Source: Symsagittifera roscoffensis
Lineage: Eukaryota; Xenacoelomorpha; Acoela; Convolutidae
Reading direction: 5' to 3'
DNA length: 60,000 nt
Assembly (NCBI RefSeq): GCF_963678635.1
Contig: NC_087068.1
Span: 15,071,872-15,131,871, forward strand
The translations under genes were made by a program, and so were the position numbers. Below the pieces are notes generated by a model. That model had not been told where the DNA came from, did no database searches, and saw only the letters and a list, made by a program, of their open reading frames with translations. The first letter of the stretch is position 1. Each line of letters opens with the position of its first letter. Below are positions 42,201-51,590 of this stretch, in pieces.

Positions 42201-44539
42201 TTTTATCAAAAAATGTCAATCATAAAATATTCTTGAATTCAAGGAGCTTAAAGATGATATGTTTTTTTTTGTAAATAAAATTAAGTTTTCAGTAATTTTT
42301 TTCGTTCATTGACTCTCGCTACTGTATTTAACACTAGCAAACTTTTTTTACTACAGCGTAATTTTTTGTTTTCCACACAACTTTTTTTTCGTTTTCCACG
42401 CAAACTCAGGTATCACCAGTAATCATAGGACTGGGTTGAGTGATATATCATATTAAAGCTCTTTCAGTCGTGATTCGAACGACATTAAAAAAGTTCTCAA
42501 AAAAAGTTTCGGTGTTGAGAACGTTCGTAATGTATGAAAATTACAAATTTTAGCTAAAATGTGATAATTTTACTTAAAAAATAGTGTTGGATACCTTATC
42601 TAGCGCTTCTCTGCCATCTTTTTTGTTTATTTATTTTTTTGAGGACAATCGTTGTTTATGCCTAATTCACTAAATTGCTACATCATAACACGACGTGCAA
42701 GAAAAGACACGAACCTGAAAAAAAACCTGAAAATGTGGTCGGAACCTTCTGTGCTACTTGCACAGTAACCGGCTATCCTTGTTACGTTTTGAAAGTGAAC
42801 CGGCAATTAGTCTGTTTGCTGGACTTCATGATGAACGTTTTTATTTTCTTTTAAGTTTTAAGTCGATGCGCGACTTAATTGGGCGCGGCCACTTGATCAA
42901 CATTTCGATGCGTTCAAATATTCCTTTCGTGACTTATTTAATGAATACTCTTTGTTTTCTTGCAGATTCTCCTTTTTGCTGCTTTTTTAGCTGTATTTTT
43001 TCGCTTGGAGTTGCGTTTGTAGCTTCACCTCTGGGTAAAATTGCCAATTGAGTTTCTACATATTGTTTGGGCACCTTTAAGTGTAAATAATGTTAAGGAA
43101 CGCAATGATTCGTCTTTTTTTAGCATCTTTTATCTAATACCAGAAGTGCAAATTGTGCAAATTATTTCAGCCGTTTCAGGCATAAAAAATTTATCTACTG
43201 ACACAGTTTCGTCTAATTGGGTTAGTTTATTGAAAAAAAATCTCAAACATGAAAGATTCTTGGAATTCAAAGAGCTTTAAACTGATGGATATTTTTGTCT
43301 GCAAATACCCGCTTATATGATGAGCATTCAATGCTGCTTGTATTTGTGGTATAGCCAAGACGTCTGCTGAGTGAACAATCAACTCTTAATCGGCGGGAAC
43401 TAGGTTCGAATCCTTTGGTCGGCAATTGTTTCGCCTTTTCAAGACTTTTTTGAGGCTTATTTAGTTTTCTGTGATGATACTGAGTTCTTTGCCGTTTTTG
43501 CGACTGGTCTTTGCAAATTGCAGTATCGGCTCTGTTATTTTTTTCTGCCGAAGGTAGTTGATCAAATTGCGGTCTTCCTGGGTGAGGGGGTGTCATCCAT
43601 TACGTCGAAGCTGTTCCACTTTCGATGAACCCTCTGACCCGGAATGAACCTAGGACCTGTTTTACGAGCAGCACCTACTCGGCAATGACCTCAAGAAGGC
43701 ACTGCAGTGGGTATCGTGGAGGGCTAATGAAAGAATCTATTTATGGGTTATTTTTAGTCCAGGTTTCAGCTCCATTGAAATATATTTTATCAAAACTATT
43801 TTTTAATGTTTTTTTACGATACTAACTATGGTCATAACATAATGTTATTTAATCGCTGAGTAAATTTTGAAATTATGACACCCAAAGTCGTTTGACATTT
43901 ACACACAGTGGCGTGCGCAGAAATTTTTCTAGGGTGGGGGCTGTTTTTCGAAAAACTTTGCCGACCTTTTTTTAGGTCGATCAATTTGATTATCCGAGCT
44001 CTCCGAAATTTGACAAAATACGCGTTTTTCGGCGCGCGCTCTCCCCTCAAATTTAGTTATATTGGCGCCAAAGGCGTCTTGAGAAAAATTTTGAGGTAGG
44101 TCTGCCAGAAATGGATGTCGTAAGTTTATACCAAAGGGGGACCCTTTGGAAAAAATTGGCAACCAGAACTGAGGGAGGGGGCGGTCGCCCCCTCTCTCTC
44201 TGCATGCTACTGATGTCACTCAATCCACTTTTCTTTTTTTTGAGTATTTTATAAAATTTTTGTACTTCGTAACGACAAACAGTTCGGTTCTTTTGTCACT
44301 AGGAAGTCAGATTTGTTTTTTTTTCGGAAACTGCAATCTTTGTTTACCAAAGCTGCGTGTCAACGATTTAGATTGGTGGTTTGATATGCGATCCACTATA
44401 ATACGTGTTCTTTTGACTGACTGTTTAGCGTGGGGCAGGACTTTCTAGCCGACTCGGAGGCCTCGGAAACAGTACTTTGGACCAGGACAGAGGGGCTTCT
44501 TTCGACATTCAGCCAATCAGAAGACAACAGCATTACTAA
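29570..44539 (+). CDS. DBHS-family RNA-binding protein (NONO/SFPQ/PSPC1/NonA homologue), 11 exons
   Basis: Joined exons: 29570-30269, 30436-30647, 33647-33791, 33991-34147, 34224-34319, 34453-34669, 35695-35898, 38360-38449, 38520-38543, 39528-39686, 44429-44539. The sum is 2,115 nt, or 704 residues plus stop, with every junction in phase. Layout by residue: low-complexity N-terminus 1-255 with a SUMO-interaction-like IEIIDLD (132-138) and a basic RKRKHE (225-230); RRM1 ~261-331 (RNP2 LFVAGF, RNP1 KCFGFLKL); RRM2 ~336-415 (GYGFVEF); NOPS ~437-470 (FLEEGTFEYDVAMKWKMQYM); coiled coil to ~577; Gly-rich tail ending QPIRRQQHY. The RRM1-RRM2-NOPS-coiled-coil order is diagnostic of DBHS proteins, which dimerise in the nucleus and act in splicing, transcription and paraspeckle-type RNA retention. 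Exon limits are inferred from GT-AG sites; the microexon and last exon are the least certain. Confidence 0.9.
30436..30647 (+). CDS. DBHS exon 2 (RRM1, first part)
   Basis: Acceptor tcatcgtag and donor ttg|gtaagc. It encodes GVSREDQRIMASL, then RRM1 RKLFVAGFPKEGVKEADIKE through EEIWLNMEKCFGFLKL. Entry phase 1 restores a Gly codon; exit phase 0. Confidence 0.93.
31921..32003 (+). repeat. tRNA-derived (SINE-like) module 1
   Basis: B-box-like GGTTCGAACCT at 31,974 preceded by an A-box-like TAGCGTAAAAGTAGG (31,933). The T-stem pairs poorly, so this is not a working tRNA. A T-run follows. Confidence 0.5.
32621..32696 (+). repeat. tRNA-derived (SINE-like) module 2
   Basis: A-box-like TGGCCTCGAGATAAAGG and B-box GGCTCGAATCT. 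The T-stem CTGGG/CTTAG can pair at all five positions with wobble. The acceptor arms do not pair. T8 follows the module. Confidence 0.55.
33647..33791 (+). CDS. DBHS exon 3 (RRM1 end, RRM2 start)
   Basis: Acceptor taatttttcag. It encodes DSKVNAEKAKLELDRSSFKG, NLNVRLASQSSVIKVSNLGD and FVTNELL. The donor c|gtatgt leaves phase 1. Confidence 0.93.
33991..34147 (+). CDS. DBHS exon 4 (RRM2)
   Basis: Acceptor ttgttcacag. It encodes RDAFEAFGELERVCVACSYN, LKPLGYGFVEFSNKKRAELA and IRKINENPFVLT. The donor aa|gtaggt gives phase 2. It aligns closely with RRM2 of vertebrate NONO. Confidence 0.94.
34224..34319 (+). CDS. DBHS exon 5 (RRM2-NOPS linker)
   Basis: Acceptor tgtattag. It encodes KSVKPISVKPLEDNDEEDGI and SLKTIRPSQMMA, with the acidic DNDEEDG patch found at this point in the family. 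The donor at|gtaagt gives phase 2. Confidence 0.92.
34453..34669 (+). CDS. DBHS exon 6 (NOPS and coiled coil)
   Basis: Acceptor ttttcattcag. It encodes ELSERPRFLEEGTFEYDVAM, KWKMQYMFEERQREYLEQQL and a heptad-rich helix to LREELRRRQD. Phase 0 exit at gat|gtgagt. NOPS mediates DBHS dimer contacts. Confidence 0.94.
34670..35694 (+). other. DBHS intron 6 (1.0 kb)
   Basis: AT-rich, with one more gcttgcgatcagcaag motif (34,685) and a run of ten or more G at about 35,120. Its last 100 bases carry a short direct repeat (ttgaagttgattttgaatgtg) and little pyrimidine before the acceptor. Confidence 0.6.
35695..35898 (+). CDS. DBHS exon 7 (coiled coil, continued)
   Basis: 68 codons, ELERLEKFKSSDSMLETKRA, YLDRAAQAREEQFRMEEENF and MKHQEQLRRNAEVHLVQQMA to SPDYD. 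Charged heptads continue the DBHS coiled coil used for higher-order assembly. Phase 0 at both ends. Confidence 0.92.
36755..36832 (+). repeat. tRNA-Ser(CGA)-derived (SINE-like) module 3
   Basis: cggcggctgagaaggaaggc resembles the Ser tRNA D-arm. tagaCTCGAAAtctc gives an anticodon loop with CGA, and ggttcgaatc is the B box. The acceptor stem is not intact. Confidence 0.65.
37148..37206 (+). repeat. tRNA-derived (SINE-like) module 4
   Basis: B box GGTTCGATTCCCGC at 37,182, with an ATGC/GCAT stem around tcgag upstream. The A box is unclear. Probably a truncated or diverged head. Confidence 0.45.
38360..38449 (+). CDS. DBHS exon 8 (Gly/Arg-rich)
   Basis: Acceptor cagctgtttag and donor cga|gtaagtag. 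It encodes IPYGGGSRGRTGGMGRSSVA and QRYQEYDSPR. Phase 0 at both ends. RGG-like composition is common in DBHS tails. Confidence 0.85.
38520..38543 (+). CDS. DBHS candidate microexon 9 (24 nt) or alternative end
   Basis: After tttatgtttcag come eight codons, SNNYIALE, and then gtagaa. Spliced at that donor, this is a phase 0 microexon. If it is not spliced, the frame reads VE and stops at 38,550, giving a shorter isoform. Skipping it also keeps the frame. Confidence 0.5.
38729..38979. mobile_element. ~250-bp non-autonomous element with 28-bp inverted repeats, in DBHS intron 9
   Basis: Left GGAAATTAGACGACAAGC (38,731) and right rc GGAAATTAGACGACAAGA (ending 38,977), each followed by a second AAATTAGACGA. 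TA flanks both ends, which fits a TA target duplication as in Tc1/mariner-type elements. The interior is a ~90-bp sequence doubled (tttagacaataacttgcg, aatactggttgtcc). Confidence 0.78.
39528..39686 (+). CDS. DBHS exon 10 (Gly/Met-rich)
   Basis: Acceptor ttgctgttgtag and donor atg|gtaagt. It encodes LMGGGAGGGSSLEYGAAASV, KARSIGMGGGGQTQLGGLGG and GPSQMSGGGM. Phase 0 both sides, 53 codons. Confidence 0.85.
43348..43426 (+). repeat. tRNA-Lys(CTT)-like (SINE-like) module 5
   Basis: TATAGCCAAGACG (A-box-like), an anticodon-like loop CTCTTAA with CTT, and B box GGTTCGAATCC. The T-stem pairs at three of five positions. Not a functional tRNA. Confidence 0.6.
43906..44212. mobile_element. ~307-bp element with imperfect ~16-bp inverted repeats
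   Basis: The left end CAGTGGCGTGCGCAGA pairs with the right rc CAGTAGCATGCAGAGA, 12 of 16 positions. It is GC-rich and holds the palindrome GGGGGCGGTCGCCCCC at 44,178. Small CAGTGGCG-ended elements with poly-G/C palindromes are common in animal genomes. No transposase and no clear target duplication. Confidence 0.6.
44429..44539 (+). CDS. DBHS terminal exon 11
   Basis: After gactgactgtttag, 36 codons read RGAGLSSRLGGLGNSTLDQD and RGASFDIQPIRRQQHY, then TAA (44,537-44,539), in the phase 0 required by exon 10. The SSRLGGLGNSTL text echoes QSRLGNIAL in exon 1. Composition fits DBHS C-termini, but this exon is 4.7 kb away and short, so it needs a transcript. Confidence 0.68.
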   Translation, partial: RGAGLSSRLGGLGNSTLDQDRGASFDIQPIRRQQHY

Positions 44540-45634
44540 CTTTATTGAATGAAAAGAACTCCTTCGACGCACTTGATTTATTCAACTTACTCCTTCGAAC
44601 ACTTGATTATTTATTATCTACCTACAGACTCGAGTTGTTCTTTACCATCTCACGGGTGTTACGAACATACCAACATACCAAAATTGCATCAAATTCGAAA
44701 ACTCAAGGACTTTAAAAGACTGCCGAGCCAGCGTAATAGGTTCAACTGACTTTGTCCTATCCGACAATTAAAAAAAGAAAATAAGAGAAAATGATATAAT
44801 TTGGTTGTCCTCGTCATTACATCTAAAGTTATTGGTCCGTTACTTGCACGTGAATTTTTAATGTTTCTTATTTAATCGATGTGTTTTCTGTTACTGTCTC
44901 TTGTCTAGATAAGCTTACAAATTGAGTTTTGAGCCAAGGAATAGGCGAATTGTTTTGTGTTTTCTTTGCAGGAGTGGATGTTCTGTGATTTAAAAAATCT
45001 TTTACCGTGGCAATTTTCTTCTGAAGGTACCGACTTAAGTAGCCAAATTTCTAGAGAGTGATGTCATTTTAAAGCCCTTTCAGTCGTGATTACTATAAGA
45101 TTTCAAAAAACTAGAAAAAAAATCCTACAAAATTTTTTTTCCAATTTGCTCATTTCACTATGAGTGTCGAATATGCCGAATCTCTAGAATGAGAACGACG
45201 TTAAAAAATTTTGAAAAACTTTGCCAGTCTCGAGAAACATCTGTTTGAAAGTTTTGGATTTTCGCTTTAGTTCGAGCGAATAAAGCGAACGAGCAGGTTA
45301 CACTAGCTTATTTTTTTTGGCTTAAAAGCTTGCAATAGTTCACTTTGAAACGTTAAAGTTTGGTTTTATTCGAGTAATGTTAGTTCTGCTGAGGTTGTTT
45401 GCGGTTTTGGGATCCGAAATTCAAAAAACTACAAAAAATGTGATACATTTTTGAATTTTTTAAATTGTTTTTAGTCATGTTTCTACGAAAATTATTTTTC
45501 ATTTTGCTCTTTTTGCTCTGACTGTCGAATATGCTGAATCTCTAGGTCATCGTTCAGATCATTTTATAACACCACGCCGAAAAAACTAAACTTATTCAAA
45601 AAAACTTCTTTTTTTTTAAAAATACTATGATCAT
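44540..45634. other. 3' flank of the DBHS gene with a ~340-bp doubled segment
   Basis: Non-coding. Two related stretches (about 45,110-45,200 and 45,420-45,545) share actgtcgaatatgc-like text and gaatctctag. A block near 45,070 (aagccctttcagtcgtgatt) also occurs near 42,455 inside intron 10, which ties this flank to the intron repeats. Confidence 0.5.
44767..44772 (+). terminator. Possible polyadenylation signal ATTAAA for the DBHS gene
   Basis: ATTAAA lies 228 nt after the stop, with a T/G-rich stretch (atttggttgtcctcg) about 25 nt on. An AATAAA at 45,279-45,284 is an alternative. Confidence 0.25.
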
Positions 45635-45780
45635 GTAAAATATGTCGATTAGATAGCTGCTATACCAGAGTGTACAAATTTGGCAAAAAAACATACAAAT
45701 GAGTCGAAATCCGATTACTCATGTTTTTTTGCTAAGTTGGTACACTCTGATATAGCAGCTATCTAATCGACTGATTTTAC
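45635..45780. repeat. 146-bp inverted repeat (long hairpin)
   Basis: The arms GTAAAATATGTCGATTAGAT... and its near-exact reverse complement ending 45,780 pair over about 60-70 bases with few mismatches around a centre near 45,707. The right arm alone recurs at about 50,780-50,840, followed in both places by agatgactgctggcggcagc. Confidence 0.88.
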
Positions 45781-46406
45781 AGATGACTGCTGGCGGCAGC
45801 AATTATGAACTAGCGGCTTTAATCAAGCTTGAAAACCGCAGTTTTTATACAAAAAAAAGAAGTGTTCAATTTTCCCGTTGCCTTATTCTTAGATCTCAAT
45901 AGCTTTTATGAAGTATCTGGAATGCGAGATTTTGAGAAAAGATGTTTTAAAATATCAAGTTTGCAATTTGTTAATCAGTTTTTTCAATAATCAACGTCTC
46001 GAGAAAAAGATTCAAATTTCTAATTAACAGAAAAACTCAGTGCGAATGCAGATTTAAACAAAAATTAATTAAAATGACTTATAAACCAAAATTAATTAAA
46101 ATGACTTAAAGAATTGAACTGATGTAACTATAACGTTTACACAACTTACTGTCGTTCCTCAACAATCTGAAAAAATTCAATTGTTCCGGATGGCTTGAAG
46201 GTGGTGTGCAGTCAATTATCCGAATAAGGAGGTTTCAGAAATCAAACAGTAGCAGACTCACCGTTGTCGATACTTGCCTTTATCTTTCGGTTTCTTTGTC
46301 TTTCGGTGTTGAGAACCTTCAAATGCCAACGATTGAAAAAGTTTTGCCTTGCTTGGTCAAAAAGCAAAGGAAAGTGCTTGGTCTCTGCATCCATTTTGTC
46401 ATTCTT

Positions 46407-46820
46407 CGCTCTCAATTAAGAAAAAAAATTGTGAAAATGGTTCAATGCTTTGACTGTCTGCTCTCAAATTATCTTATTTTTGCTGCCTTTGCTCATTGAG
46501 TTGAAAATACATTCAATTTATCGTAAAGCAATTAAACGAAATTTTAAGTTTTTTGATCGGATTTTTAAATGACTGCAGCCGTTATCATTAGATCCATTAT
46601 TCCCCAACGCAGAGTTGGCGAGTAATGAATATAATGATAATGGCGGCTGCCATTTAAAAATAACTTCAAAAAACAGGAAAACTTTCATTTAATTGCTTTA
46701 CGTTAGTTTGAATGTATTTACAACTCATTGAACAAAGGCAGCAAACGTAATATAATTTGAGAGCAGACAGTCAAAGCATTGAACCATTTTCATAATGTGT
46801 TTTTTTTCCTATTGAGAGCG
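46407..46820. repeat. 414-bp palindrome, unit 1
   Basis: The left arm starts cgctctcaattaag and runs through tggttcaatgctttgactgt. The right arm is its reverse complement, ending attgagagcg. The centre is CCAACGCAGAGTTGG near 46,611. Arms are about 200 bp and match at roughly 85-90 percent by eye, so this is an aged inverted duplication. Confidence 0.9.
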
Positions 46821-47502
46821 AAAAATCTACGTCCTCAAAAGTTCATTTTTTTCGGTTTTTCTGTTTCTTTTACTCTGAAGAAGTCTCGTTGAAAAGTTTG
46901 CAGTTTTCAGCCATTTTTTTTCAATAATCAACGTCTCGAGAAAAAGATTCAAATTTCTAATTAACAGAAAAACTCAGTGCGAATGCAGATTTAAACAAAA
47001 ATTAATTAAAATGACTTATAAACCAAAATTAATTAATATGACTTAAAGAATTGAACTGATGTAACTATAACGTTTACACAATTTTTTTTTGTGTAATCCA
47101 AAGATTGATACATTTTGGTTGTGTAACTTTTGATACCTTAAGGAAAGTTCAACGATTAATCTTAAACTATTACCATTGAGATAATTCACAGAACATTGAT
47201 AGCCTTATCCAGTATCAGTTTAGGTCGAAGCAGTGAAAAATAGCCATTCCGTTGTTTGTTTAATGATTCATTTCAAGCAGTCGGAATCTTCAACAGTTTT
47301 GTTATTTGTCCCAAACAGAAAGTTTATCTGGCGGAAAACAGTTGTCTAACTTTGAGATAGATATTTTGTTAAGCAAGAGTTGAAATCCGGAAACTTTTTC
47401 CAGACACTTTGATTGCTTTCGGTTTCCATATGTAAGATATCGTTTTAAAATTGATCTCTCATGGCTTTTTGTTTCAATCAAGATTCAAAGAGACTATTTC
47501 AG

Positions 47503-47651
47503 ATGGCTGTTTCGAAATCAATTTGAGAGGAATGATTTCATACAAAATAGATCTCGATAAAAGAGTTTCTTCCAATCATATGCGATTTCAGCTTTGCGAT
47601 AAACTTATTGTCGTTCCTCAAGAATCAGAAAAATTTAATTGTTTCGGATGA
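47503..47651 (+). other. Array short open frame, copy 1
   Basis: After actatttcag the frame reads DGCFEINLRGMISYKIDLDK then RVSSNHMRFQLCDKLIVVPQ and ends at 47,651. Possible exon or relic of one; the family is unknown. Confidence 0.4.
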
Positions 47652-47880
47652 TTTGAATGTGGTATGCAGGCATTGTCTGAATAAAGACGCTTCAGAAATT
47701 AAACAAAGCGGCAGAATCATCATTGTCGATACATCCATTTATCTTTCGGTTTCCTTATCTTTCGAAGTTGTAACCTTTTAAGTTGAGAACCTTCAAATTC
47801 CAACGATTGAAAAAGTTTTGCCTTGCTTGGTAAAAAAGCGAAGGAAAAGGCTTGGTCTCTGCATCCATTTTATTATTCAT

Positions 47881-48296
47881 CGCTCTCAATTAAGAAAAAA
47901 AATCGTGAAAATAGTTCAATGCTTTGACTGTCTGCTCTCAAATTATCTTATTTTTGCTGCCTTTGCTCTTTGAATTGAAAATACATTCAAATTATGGTAA
48001 AGCAATTAAACGAAATTTTAACAGTTTTTTGATCGAGTTTTTAAATGACTGCAGCCGTTATTATTAGATCCATTATTCCCCAACGCAGAGTTGGCGAGTA
48101 ATGAATATAATGATAATGGCTGCTGCCATTTAAAAATAACTTCGAAAAACAGGAAAACTTTCATTTAATTGCTTTACGTTAATTTGAATGTATTTTCAAC
48201 TCAATGAACAAAGGTAGCAAACGTAATATAATTTGATAGCGTACCGTCAAAGCATTGAACCATTTTCATAATATGTTTTTTTTCCAATTAGGAGTG
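47881..48296. repeat. Palindrome, unit 2
   Basis: Same arms and centre (caacgcagagttgg near 48,087) as the first copy. Confidence 0.88.
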
Positions 48297-48963
48297 AAAA
48301 ATCAGCGTCCCCAATTGTTCATTTTTTTCGGTTTTTCTGTTTCTTTTACTCTGAAGTCTCTGAATTGCGAGATTTTGAAAAAACATGTCTTAAAAGATTG
48401 TAGTTGAAAAGTTTGCTGTTTTCAGCCAATTTGTTGTTATAGAAGGTTTGAATCTTGTCCAAACAGAAATCAACAAATCACTTTCTCGGGAAAAAGTTAC
48501 AAAATTATAAAATACAGAAAAGTTGATGGCAAATTCGGACTCGACTATAAGTTAATTAATATGACCTAAAGAATTGGATTGATATTACCATAACATTTAC
48601 ACAAAGAGTGATACATTTTGGTTTTGATACTTTGACAGACCTTAAGGAGAGTCCAGCTAGTAACCTTCCAATTTTTGCAATTGAGATAATTTAGAGAACA
48701 TTGATAGTTTAATGCAGATATCAGTTTGTTTAATGATTCAATTCAAGCAAACGGAGCCTTCAACCATTTTGTTGTTTGTACCAGACTGAAAGTATATCTG
48801 GCGGAAAACAGTTGTCTAACTTTGAGATAGATTTTTTGTTTAAATAGTGTTGAAACCTGTGAACTCTTTTCAGACGATTGGATTGCTTTAAATTTTCATA
48901 TGTAAGATGTCGTTTCAAGTTTGACCTCTCATAGCTTTCTGTTCAAAGCAATGAAAGCGACTG

Positions 48964-49285
48964 TTGAAAATACATTCAAATTTTCGTAAAGGAATTAAAC
49001 GAAATTTTAACAGTTTTTTATCGGATTTTTAAATGACTGCAGCCGTTATCATTAGATTCATTATTCACCAAGGCAGAGTTGGCGAGTTACGAATATAATG
49101 ATAATGGCTGCTGCCATTTGAATTTAACTTCAAAAAACAGGAAAACTTTCATTTAATTGCTTTACGTTAATTTGAATGTATTTACACTTCATTGAACAAA
49201 GGCAGCAAACGTAATATAATTTGAGAGCAGACAGTCAAAGCATTGAACCATTTTCATAATGTGTTTTTTTTCCAATTGAGAGCGA
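48964..49285. repeat. Palindrome with truncated left arm
   Basis: Centre near 49,076 (aaggcagagttggcg). The left arm starts abruptly at gttgaaaatacattc, joined to the text that normally precedes the short open frame (gcgactgtt). A deletion has fused two parts of the unit. Confidence 0.85.
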
Positions 49286-49518
49286 AAAATCTGCGTCCTC
49301 AATTGTTCATTTTTTTGGTTTTTCTGTTTTTTTTTACTCTGAAGAAGTCTCTGAATTGCGAGATTTTGAAAAAAAAACATCTCTTAAAAGATTCTTTTTG
49401 AAAAATTTGTAGTTTCAGCCAATTTTTTGTTATTGAAGGTTTGAATCTTGTCCAAACAGAAATCAACAAGTCACTCTCTCGGGAAAAAGTTAATAAATTT
49501 TAAAATACAGAAAAGTTT

Positions 49519-49734
49519 ATGGCAAATTCGGACTCGACTAGATCGGAACAACATCCAAGATATTTAGATATTTGTTTTGAAATTAAATTGGGAGGAGTGC
49601 TTTCATTCAAATTAGATGTCGAAGATTTTGTTAAATCTAAGTGCGGTTTCAGGCTATCGATAATTTTATTTGTGTTTGTCTTTAAACAGAAAAAATCGTT
49701 CGTTTATGATGGCATGAATTTGGTGTTTAGTTGA
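49519..49734 (+). other. Divergent intronless copy of the array frame
   Basis: 71 codons: MANSDSTRSEQHPRYLDICF, EIKLGGVLSFKLDVEDFVKS, then KCGFRLS. Its start matches the unit text gatggcaaattcggactcg, and its middle aligns with CFEINLRGMISYKIDLDKRV of the other copies with conservative changes. The ~460-bp stretch that separates these two parts in the array units is absent here. Function unknown. Confidence 0.45.
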
Positions 49735-50091
49735 TCATCTGAATGAACAGGCTTCAATAATCAATGAAAACGTAGCAGACTGACCGTTATCATTACTTGC
49801 GGATGACTGTTTCAAAATTCTAAAGATAAGATGACCTTTGAATCAACATGAACTAACGAATTGGTATGCGTTCAAAAAGTGCGTGTGATTAAAAATCATA
49901 ATTTGTTGCTTTTTTCCAGTTTCCTTGTCTTTCGAAGATGTCATCCTTGAGTTTTGGAACTTTCAAATGCAAATGATGGAGGAAAATTTGCTTTGAATAG
50001 CAAAAAGCACGGGAAAATGCACGGTTTTATGCGTTCATTTTCTTTTTTTTTGTCTCATTTACAAAATAACGCAACTCTGAAATGATGCAGT

Positions 50092-50391
50092 TTGTTGGTT
50101 GTCTACTCTCAAATCATCTTCCAAATTTTATTGCAGCTTTCTTTTCATAATGAGCTGAAAAAGCATTCACATTATCGTGGAGCAAGTTTTTTCATAACTT
50201 ATGAAAAGTTTTTTCAAGAAGCCAATTTTTCTGAAATGACAGCAGCTGTTATGATAAGATCCAGTGACGCAAAATTTAAAATAAAAAGTCAATTGTCTGG
50301 AAACTCTTTTAGGTGGTATAGATTTATATTTATAATTTGTTTTTTAAAGTGTAATCCACTTAATAAACTATTTTTAGTTGCCATATTTTGA
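50092..50391 (+). other. Divergent copy of the palindrome left arm only
   Basis: ctactctcaaatcatcttcc through gacagcagctgttatgataa aligns with the left arm of the palindromes, but after the centre (gatccagtgacgc) no right arm follows. The 99-codon ORF here is possible but unrecognised. Confidence 0.5.
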
Positions 50392-50478
50392 GATGCAATT
50401 AAAGTTTTTCATCTAAAACAGCATTGGAAAGCAGTTTGGTTGGTGTTCAAGATTTCGATTGATTCAATCCAAACGGCG

Positions 50479-50606
50479 TTGGCCACAACTAATTAAATAT
50501 TGTTCCAAGCAAAAATGAAAAATGTGTTCTCTTTCAAACAGTCTTTGGTCACAACTAATTAGATATGGTCTCAACCAAAATGAAAATGTGTTTTCTTTTT
50601 CAAAAG
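50479..50606. repeat. ~65-bp direct duplication
   Basis: ggccacaactaattaaatat at 50,479 and ggtcacaactaattagatat at 50,548, each followed by aaaatgaaaa(a)tgtgtt and a pyrimidine-rich end. Confidence 0.75.
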
Positions 50607-51590
50607 AATAGATCAGTTAACTGTTCTTGAAACAACGTGAGAGGAATCGGAAAAGTATTATTATCGAAAACCAAAATTCCAGTTTTCCATTTGCAGTTTT
50701 CTTTTGCGGGATTTGATTTCTGCAGTCGTTCATCTGGAAAAAAACTTAATAGTTGAGTAATCGGACTTCGACTCATTTGTATGTTTTTTGCTAAGTTTGT
50801 ACACTCTGATATAGCAGCTATCTAATCGACTGATTTTACAGATGACTGCTGGCGGCAGCAATCATGAACTAGCGACTTAAATCAAGCTTGAAAACCGCAG
50901 TTTTTATACTAAAAAATAAGTGTTCAGTTTTCCCGTTGCCTTATCCTTAGATCTCAATAGCTTTTATGAAGTTTCTGAAATGCGAGATTTTTAGAAAAGA
51001 TGTTTTAAAATATCAAGTTTGCAGTTTGTTAATCAGTTTTTTTCAATAATAAACGTCTCGAGAAAAAGATTCAAATTTCTAATTAACAGAAAAACTCAGT
51101 GCAAACAAAAATTAATTAAATTGACTTATAAACAAAAATTAATTAAAATGACTTAAAGAATTGAACTGATGTAACTATAAGGTTTACACAATTTTTTTTC
51201 GTGTAATCCAAAGATTGATACATTTTGGTTGTTTACCTTTTGCTACCTTAAGGAAAGTTCAACTATTAATCTTAAACTATTACCATTGAGATAATTCAGA
51301 GAACTTTGATAGCCATATCCAGTTATCAGTTTAGGTCGAAGCAGTGAAATGTCCGCCATTCTGTTGTTTGTTTAATGATTCATTTCAAGCAGTCGGAACT
51401 TCCAACAGTTTTGTTATTTGTCCCAAACCGAAAGTTTATCTGGCGGAAAACAGTTGTCTAACTTTGAGATAGATATTTTGTTAAACAAGAGTTGAAATCT
51501 GGAAACTTTTTCCAGACGCTTGGGTTGCTTTCGGTTTCCATATGTAAGTTATCGTTTTGTTTCCAGCAAGATTCAAAGCGACTATTTCAG

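Larger units (their letters stand above)
39687..44428 (+). other. DBHS intron 10 (4.7 kb)
   Basis: AT-rich. It carries four or more diverged copies of the ~400-bp interspersed repeat (41,350-42,400, with marks such as ccactatcgaac and aaagagcttta), a tRNA-derived module (43,348) and an inverted-repeat element (43,906-44,212). A GC-richer open stretch at 43,645-43,735 is not recognisable as a DBHS exon. Confidence 0.55.

Noticed and set aside
31921-43426. Functional tRNA genes
   Set aside because: Acceptor stems do not pair and several T- or D-arms are broken, although B boxes are clear.
43645-43735. GC-richer open stretch (frame with GNDLKKALQWVSWRAN) as an exon
   Set aside because: No good acceptor/donor pair, not DBHS-like, and probably part of the SINE-like body after module 5.
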